64,000 nt of DNA, taken from Actinoalloteichus hoggarensis. Lineage in GTDB: Bacteria > Actinomycetota > Actinomycetes > Mycobacteriales > Pseudonocardiaceae. Shown in pieces: positions 59,265-64,000 of this stretch (position 1 is its first letter; each line of letters starts with the position of its first letter). A program made the translations under genes and the position numbers. The notes beneath the pieces were generated by a model. The model had not been told where the DNA came from. It did no database searches and saw nothing but the letters and a program-made list of their open reading frames with translations. The DNA lies in NCBI RefSeq assembly GCF_002234535.1, contig NZ_CP022521.1:2418001-2482000 (forward strand), in the 5' to 3' direction.

Positions 59265-60197
59265 TCACTCGCTCGGCGGGCCCATGTCTGGAGCCATCCG
59301 CAGGATCGTGGTGCGGAACATGTAGGCCAGCGAGAGCACGATGATGCCGAGCATCTCCCGGTCGTCGCCGATCGACTCCAGGTCCGCCGTCACGCGGTCC
59401 GGCTCGCCGTTGGCCATGTCGCGGACGGCGCGGCCCGCGAAGAGCAGCGCCCTCCTGCGCGGGTCGTCCACCGTCGACGGATCCTCGGTCGCGGCGTCGA
59501 GATCCCTGCTGTGATCGGCGGCGTCGACGCCGATCACCCTGGTCACCACCTGGGCACCGGGCGCCAGCCGGGATCCGAGGGTGCGGGCGAGGAGTGTGAC
59601 GGCCTCCCGCAGTCGCTCCGGCGTGGTCAGCAGCGCCCCCGCCGCCGTCGCGCCGGGTGTGCCGTCGGCCAACCACATTCGGGTGATGACCAGGGCCATG
59701 TCCCGGATCAGCCGCTCGTCGTACTCACCGCGCGCCCCCGTCGACAGCCACTGCGTGAGCACGACGTAGTGCGACGGCACCGCGTACGGCGAGATCGCAC
59801 TGCTCACCACACGGGCGAACGTCTCGGTGAGCGCCTCCTGATCCGCCCCCGGCCAGGCCGTGATGCCCGCGCAGATCCGCTGGGCGGCAGACTCGTCGCC
59901 TGCCCGCGTGGCATCGAAGAGTTCGCCGACGGCGTGCATCCACAGCTCCCGGTTCGGCGCGGGCTTCGGCGGCGCGGGCACCCTGATACCGCCGTCCTCG
60001 TCGTGTTTGGCGAAGCGGACGATCGTGTCCGTCCAATGGCGGAGCAGCGCGGTGAGCCGGTCGGCGTCGAGGACCTCGGTCACGACCCGTCGAAGCTGAT
60101 CGACGTCCGTGGCCCTGATCGCCACGACGGCACGGTCGGACCAGTCGACGATGTCGGCTGCCTTGCCGTGTCGCGGATTCGAGCTCTGGTCCGACAC
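59265..60197 (-). CDS. Conserved actinobacterial protein of unknown function (310 aa)
   Basis: I do not recognise a domain. The 310-residue, mostly helical, cytoplasmic-looking protein has segments such as AADIVDWSDRAVVAIRATDV, TLLRHW-like LTALLRHWTDTIVRFAKHD and VPSHYVVLTQWLSTGARGEY. No signal peptide or membrane helix; moderately acidic. GTG 60197 has GGAGGG 8 bases upstream on the minus strand. It is followed by the stop of another minus-strand gene 103 bp away and may be its operon partner. Confidence 0.7.
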   Translation of the reverse strand: MSDQSSNPRHGKAADIVDWSDRAVVAIRATDVDQLRRVVTEVLDADRLTALLRHWTDTIVRFAKHDEDGGIRVPAPPKPAPNRELWMHAVGELFDATRAGDESAAQRICAGITAWPGADQEALTETFARVVSSAISPYAVPSHYVVLTQWLSTGARGEYDERLIRDMALVITRMWLADGTPGATAAGALLTTPERLREAVTLLARTLGSRLAPGAQVVTRVIGVDAADHSRDLDAATEDPSTVDDPRRRALLFAGRAVRDMANGEPDRVTADLESIGDDREMLGIIVLSLAYMFRTTILRMAPDMGPPSE

Positions 60198-60299
60198 TGC
60201 GTCATCCCTCCAGGAGACAGGGGTGCGCGCCTGCCCGTACCCGTCGCCGGAGCAGCCGATCGCCCGGCCGTTCACGATGATGGCGGCGGACCAGGTCGA

Positions 60300-61076
60300 T
60301 CAGTGCTTCTCGGCACGCTCACTGAGGATACGGGCGGCATCGTCCACCGCGGTCATCCTGGCCGCCCGCACGGCGGCCTTGATGGGACGCAGCGCCTCGT
60401 CGCGGGCCCTGGCGGCGGACGCCGACAACGCCCCGCCCGGCGCGTCGCGTCCCGCGACGTCCAGGATCGCGGCGACCTCGGCGGCACGCTCCAGCACCCG
60501 CAGCGCTCGTTGCGGCATGCCCTCCGGCCAGTCCGACATCGGCCGTGATGCCAGGGCCTCGGCGATCTCCTCCCGTACGCCGGGACGTCGTCGGGCGACG
60601 CCGAGTTCGGTGAGGGCGGTCGCGGCCTGACGCATCGCCGCGGCGAGTCCATGTTCGGCCTCACCGATCGGGTGATACTCGACCGGGGGCATCAGCTCGG
60701 GAAGCGTGTGCACGGTCCACCACATCAGCCCCTCCGGGCCGACCTCGGGGACCAGCGCCAGACCCGCCTCCGGGTAGAGCGCCGCCTCCTGCGCACGCAG
60801 GGCGTCCTCGGCGAAGCGGCCGGGGCCGCCGAGCCCTCGCACGTCGCCCGCGACCGGGAGCACGAGGCGGGCGGTGGTAGCGGGGGAGCGACGCAACGTC
60901 GCCAGCAGCATCGCCGGGCCTGCCGCCTGCTCATCCGGTCCGGGGAGATCGGTGACGGTCGCGGTCCGCTGATCGGCGGCGCGCACCTCGTGCGCTTGCG
61001 CCCAGACACGCAGCGCGTCCAACACGTCGTCCGCGGCGGCTGCTCCCCGCAGCCAGGCCGAGGTCCAGGTCACCAT
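60300..61076 (-). CDS. Conserved hypothetical protein (position of Rv1486c)
   Basis: A 258-residue protein opening with VTWTSAWLRGAAAADDVLDA and containing PARLVLPVAGDVRGLG-like (TTARLVLPVAGDVRGLGGPG) and GLMWWTVHTLPELMPPVEYH. Helical C-terminal part rich in Ala, Arg and Glu. Its place between hemH and the DUF3097 gene agrees with Rv1486c of M. tuberculosis, a conserved hypothetical. The ATG at 61076 has no evident Shine-Dalgarno; GTG 61073 is the alternative. Divergent from the DUF3097 gene by 108 bp. Confidence 0.7.
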   Translation of the reverse strand: MVTWTSAWLRGAAAADDVLDALRVWAQAHEVRAADQRTATVTDLPGPDEQAAGPAMLLATLRRSPATTARLVLPVAGDVRGLGGPGRFAEDALRAQEAALYPEAGLALVPEVGPEGLMWWTVHTLPELMPPVEYHPIGEAEHGLAAAMRQAATALTELGVARRRPGVREEIAEALASRPMSDWPEGMPQRALRVLERAAEVAAILDVAGRDAPGGALSASAARARDEALRPIKAAVRAARMTAVDDAARILSERAEKH

Positions 61077-61184
61077 CGTCGCACTTGGGCATGGCACGCC
61101 GACGGAGGTTACCCGCACGCCGTCTCGCCGCGCACGACGCCCGGTGGATGGACCGGGCACACCGCCGGTCGTAGGGTCGATCGA

Positions 61185-62012
61185 GTGACTTCCCGTTACG
61201 GCAACGCCGACTACGGCTCCGACGTCCTGCGCGGCGCGGCGGCCCGAGCGGCCCCGGTTCCCACCGTGCCCGCGACGGTCGACCTCGTCGTCGAGGACGT
61301 CGGCGGGTTCTGCGGTGCGGTCGTGCACTGCGACCGGGTCGGCGTGACCCTCGAGGACCGCCACGGTGTCCGGCGGGTCTTCCCGCTGCGTGCAGCGGGG
61401 TTCCTCCTGGAGGGCAGGCCCGTGACCTTGACGGTGCCGTCCCGGACGCCGCCGTCGTCCGGGACCCGCTCGGCATCGGGTTCGGTGCGGGTCGAAGGAC
61501 TGCGAGCCAGGACGGCGCGTGCCAGTCGGATCTGGGTGGAGGGCGTGCACGACGCCGAACTGCTGGAACGGGTCTGGGGGCACGATCTGCGCGTGGAGGG
61601 GATCGTCGTCGAGCCGTTGCAGGGCGTCGACGACCTGGCCGAGGCGCTGGCCGACTTCGGGCCGCGGCCGCATCGGCGGGTGGGCGTGCTCGTCGACCAC
61701 CTGGTGCCGGGCAGCAAGGAGTCTCGACTGGTCGCGGCGATCGACTCGCCGCACGTCCTGGTCACGGGGCACCCGTATGTCGACGTGTGGGAGGCGGTCC
61801 GGCCGTCGGCGCTGGGAATCGACGCCTGGCCGTCGATTCCTCGGGGCACGGAGTGGAAGAAGGGCGTCTGCGCCGCGTTGGGCTGGGGCGAGCCGACCGC
61901 GGGCTGGCAGCGAGTGCTCGCGGGAGTACGCGGCTATCGCGATCTGGAGACGCCGTTGATCGGGGCGGTCGAGCGTCTCATCGACTTCGTGACCGTGCCC
62001 GGCTCGGACTGA
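61185..62012 (+). CDS. DUF3097-domain protein
   Basis: A 275-residue conserved actinobacterial protein of unknown biochemical role. It shows the DUF3097 pattern: SRYGNADYGSDVL at the start, ARTARASRIWVEGVHDAEL then ERVWGHDLRVEGIVVEPL, RVGVLVDHLVPGSKESRLVA and VTGHPYVDVWEAVRPSALGI. The central part resembles a Toprim-like fold (EGVHDAE; LVDHLVPGSKE), suggesting nucleic-acid work (inference). GTG 61185 has no ribosome site, but TAGGGT (61172-61177) ends seven bases before it, the spacing of a leaderless transcript. Confidence 0.88.
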   Translation: MTSRYGNADYGSDVLRGAAARAAPVPTVPATVDLVVEDVGGFCGAVVHCDRVGVTLEDRHGVRRVFPLRAAGFLLEGRPVTLTVPSRTPPSSGTRSASGSVRVEGLRARTARASRIWVEGVHDAELLERVWGHDLRVEGIVVEPLQGVDDLAEALADFGPRPHRRVGVLVDHLVPGSKESRLVAAIDSPHVLVTGHPYVDVWEAVRPSALGIDAWPSIPRGTEWKKGVCAALGWGEPTAGWQRVLAGVRGYRDLETPLIGAVERLIDFVTVPGSD

Positions 62013-62297
62013 GCGCAGACCGACGGCCTGCCGCCTCCGTCTGCCGTCGTGACCGGTGTCGTCCCGTGGTGGCGAGGTCGGAGGCGCTCGGGCGACGTGT
62101 CTGGTCGTGGTTCGTGTCCGCCGGACTCGCCCGGTTCTCGGGGCGAGACGGGACGGCGTGTCACTGTGGTCCGACGAGCGCGGGGTCGTCGGGGGACGCG
62201 GCGCGCGGACCGATGATCACCTGCCCTCAAGATCACGCTCCGGTCACGTGGTGCTTCTCGTCACACCTGGGCTCGTCACGTCTGCCACCATGGAGCC

Positions 62298-62729
62298 ATG
62301 GCAGCCCTTATCTGGGTCATCGCGGGAGCACTGCTCATCGCGGCCGAGGTGCTGTCCGGAAACCTGGTCCTGTTGATGCTCGGTCTCGGTGCGCTCGTCG
62401 CCGCCGTCTCGGCGGGGATCGGTCTGCCGCTCTGGATCGACGTGATCGTGTTCGGACTCTCCTCGGTGGGGCTCGTCGTGCTCGCCAGGCCCGTCCTGCG
62501 CAGGCGGATGCGCAAGGGCGAGCTGACCGCGAAGACCAATGCCGAGGCACTGGTCGGCGAGAAGGCCACGGTCGTGGCCGAGGTGACCGCGGACGGCGGT
62601 CTGGTGAAGCTGGCAGGCGAGGTCTGGTCGGCCCGCAGCCTCGACGAGACCCAGGTACTGGAGGAGGGCCGCATCGTCACCGTCATGGAGATCTCCGGCG
62701 CGACCGCCGTGGTCTGGGACACCCCGTGA
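62298..62729 (+). CDS. NfeD-family membrane protein
   Basis: A 143-residue short NfeD protein: two to three hydrophobic segments (IWVIAGALLIAAEVLSGNLV; LIMLGLGALVAAVSAGI-like; IDVIVFGLSSVGLVVLARPV), and a C-terminal OB-fold (LVGEKATVVAEVTADGGLVK then EVWSARS and EEGRIVTVMEISGATAVV). NfeD partners act with SPFH proteins in membrane microdomains; the SPFH gene follows 58 bp downstream, as in Rv1487-Rv1488. ATG 62298 has a weak GGAG 4 bases upstream. Confidence 0.93.
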   Translation: MAALIWVIAGALLIAAEVLSGNLVLLMLGLGALVAAVSAGIGLPLWIDVIVFGLSSVGLVVLARPVLRRRMRKGELTAKTNAEALVGEKATVVAEVTADGGLVKLAGEVWSARSLDETQVLEEGRIVTVMEISGATAVVWDTP

Positions 62730-62787
62730 ACAAGGAGACCGCCTGCTCGTCCCGGACGGCGGGTCTCCACTGGAGGTTTCAAGAGAG

Positions 62788-64000
62788 ATGACGCTCTTCA
62801 TCGTGCTGGCAGTGCTTGTGCTGCTGATCGCCACGGTCGTGTCACAGGCCGTGCTGGTGATCCCGCAGGCGACCGCGGCCGTGATCGAGAGACTGGGGCG
62901 GTTTCGCACCGTCGCGGCACCGGGTCTGAACTTCCTGGTGCCCTTCTTCGACCGAGTGCGCGCCAAGATCGACTTGCGCGAACAGGTGGTCTCCTTCCCC
63001 CCGCAGCCGGTGATCACCGAGGACAATCTGACCGTCTCCATCGACACGGTGGTCTACTTCCAGGTCACGGACCCGCGCGCGGCCGTCTACGAGATCTCCG
63101 ACTACATCATCGGTGTCGAGCAGCTGACCACCACCACGCTGCGTAACGTGGTCGGCGGCATGACCCTCGAACAGACCCTCACCTCGCGTGATCAGATCAA
63201 CGGTCAGCTCAGGGGAGTCCTGGACGAGGCGACGGGCCGGTGGGGAATCCGGGTCGCCAGGGTCGAGCTGAAGGCGATCGACCCGCCGCCCTCCATTCAG
63301 GACTCGATGGAGAAGCAGATGCGTGCCGACCGGGAGAAGCGCGCCATGATCCTGACCGCGGAGGGCGAGCGGGAGTCGGCGATCAAGACGGCGGAGGGCC
63401 AGAAGCAGTCGCAGATCCTCGGGGCCGAGGGCGCCAAGCAGGCCTCGATCCTCGCCGCCGAGGGCGAGCGACAGGCCGCCATCATGCGTGCTCAGGGCGA
63501 GCGGGCGGCTCGCTACCTGCAGGCGCAGGGCCAGGCCAAGGCCATCGAGAAGGTCTTCGCCGCGGTGAAGGCGGGCAAGCCGACTCCCGAGCTGCTCGCC
63601 TACCAGTACCTCCAGACCCTGCCGCAGATGGCACAGGGCGACGCGAACAAGGTGTGGGTGATCCCCAGCGACTTCAACAAGTCCCTGGAAGGGTTCGCCA
63701 GGATGCTCGGCGACAAGGGTGATGACGGCGTCTTCCGTTACGAGCCGCCGACGGAGGACGTCCCGGAGTCGCGTCCGGAGCAGGAGGACGAGTCGATCGC
63801 GAGCTGGTTCGACACCTCGTCCGATCCCAAGGTCGCCGAGGCGGTGCGGGCCGCCGAGGAGGTGGCTCGCAAGGAGGTGCCCAGCCCGGTGTCGGGACTG
63901 GGCGGCTCGCCCCGGCCGGGTTCTCGTGCCGTCGACGGCCCCTCGGCGGGCCCGAAGCTGTCCGGCGCCGCCCCGCGGCCGCCGTTGGGCACGGGTGAGC
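62788..64000 (+). CDS. SPFH-domain protein (QmcA/stomatin-like), cut by window edge
   Basis: Membrane-scaffold protein that assembles with NfeD. The frame is open to the window end (404 codons seen). N-terminal membrane segment TLFIVLAVLVLLIATVVSQA, SPFH domain (AVIERLGRFRTVAAPGLNFL; TVSIDTVVYFQVTDPRAAVY; NVVGGMTLEQTLTSRDQING; GIRVARVELKAIDPP), then a helical region with repeated AEGE/AEGQ/AEGA units (about 193-230), and a Pro/Ser-rich acidic tail from residue 310 on, longer than in QmcA. ATG 62788 has GGAGG 11 bases upstream. Confidence 0.94.
   Translation, partial: MTLFIVLAVLVLLIATVVSQAVLVIPQATAAVIERLGRFRTVAAPGLNFLVPFFDRVRAKIDLREQVVSFPPQPVITEDNLTVSIDTVVYFQVTDPRAAVYEISDYIIGVEQLTTTTLRNVVGGMTLEQTLTSRDQINGQLRGVLDEATGRWGIRVARVELKAIDPPPSIQDSMEKQMRADREKRAMILTAEGERESAIKTAEGQKQSQILGAEGAKQASILAAEGERQAAIMRAQGERAARYLQAQGQAKAIEKVFAAVKAGKPTPELLAYQYLQTLPQMAQGDANKVWVIPSDFNKSLEGFARMLGDKGDDGVFRYEPPTEDVPESRPEQEDESIASWFDTSSDPKVAEAVRAAEEVARKEVPSPVSGLGGSPRPGSRAVDGPSAGPKLSGAAPRPPLGTGE

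Overview
The window is about 72% GC by eye and comes from an actinomycete, most likely Pseudonocardiales (an Actinoalloteichus- or Saccharopolyspora-like genus; this is inference from gene content). Support includes a mycothiol-dependent formaldehyde dehydrogenase, an ergothioneine operon, GarA, an FtsR/ResR MerR pair, a MabA-InhA pair, and F420-type oxidoreductases. No rRNA, tRNA, CRISPR array, transposase or prophage was seen.

Left part (1-10.3 kb): the 3' end of metE; mscR coupled to a metallo-beta-lactamase-fold hydrolase; an amine oxidase of the sarcosine/N-methyltryptophan type; then a three-gene module of unknown purpose (EspR-like HTH regulator, ImmA/IrrE-like zinc protease, seven-helix membrane protein); then an LLM oxidoreductase, superoxide dismutase and a small unknown protein.

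First conserved core block (10.4-24.8 kb): CDP-alcohol phosphatidyltransferase, gcvH, garA, ftsR, bifunctional nuclease, resR, a tandem glycine riboswitch driving gcvP, and at the far end a CNNM/CorC membrane pair. As I remember the M. tuberculosis gene order, this is the Rv1822-Rv1842c neighbourhood. Set into it are a second-looking, proteobacterial-type seryl-tRNA synthetase, a PPOX-family flavoprotein and an orphan solute-binding protein.

Second conserved core block (26.6-64 kb): acnR, acnA, a ripA-like NlpC/P60 hydrolase, moxR-DUF58-VWA, fabG(mabA)-inhA, ferrochelatase, two conserved hypotheticals, DUF3097, nfeD and an SPFH protein, matching M. tuberculosis Rv1474c-Rv1488. It is interrupted by accessory inserts: egtABCD, a GT1 glycosyltransferase, a secreted HNH nuclease and two tandem multicopper oxidases (27.4-39.9 kb, which split acnR from acnA); a LysR/EamA pair and a MobA-like protein carrying a 183-residue repeat insertion (47.5-51.7 kb); and a broken small heat-shock gene between inhA and hemH.

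Regulation visible in the DNA: a tandem glycine riboswitch before gcvP; a 16-bp AcnR-type operator lying across a good promoter about 150 bp upstream of acnA, although acnR itself lies about 13 kb away; a 12-bp palindrome between acnR and egtA; repeated AGTGGA half-sites at the promoter of the EspR-like module; a promoter plus inverted repeat ahead of resR; and long stem-loop terminators after the CNNM operon and between the second oxidase gene and acnA. The redox theme is strong: mycothiol and ergothioneine enzymes, SOD, aconitase and copper oxidases share one window.
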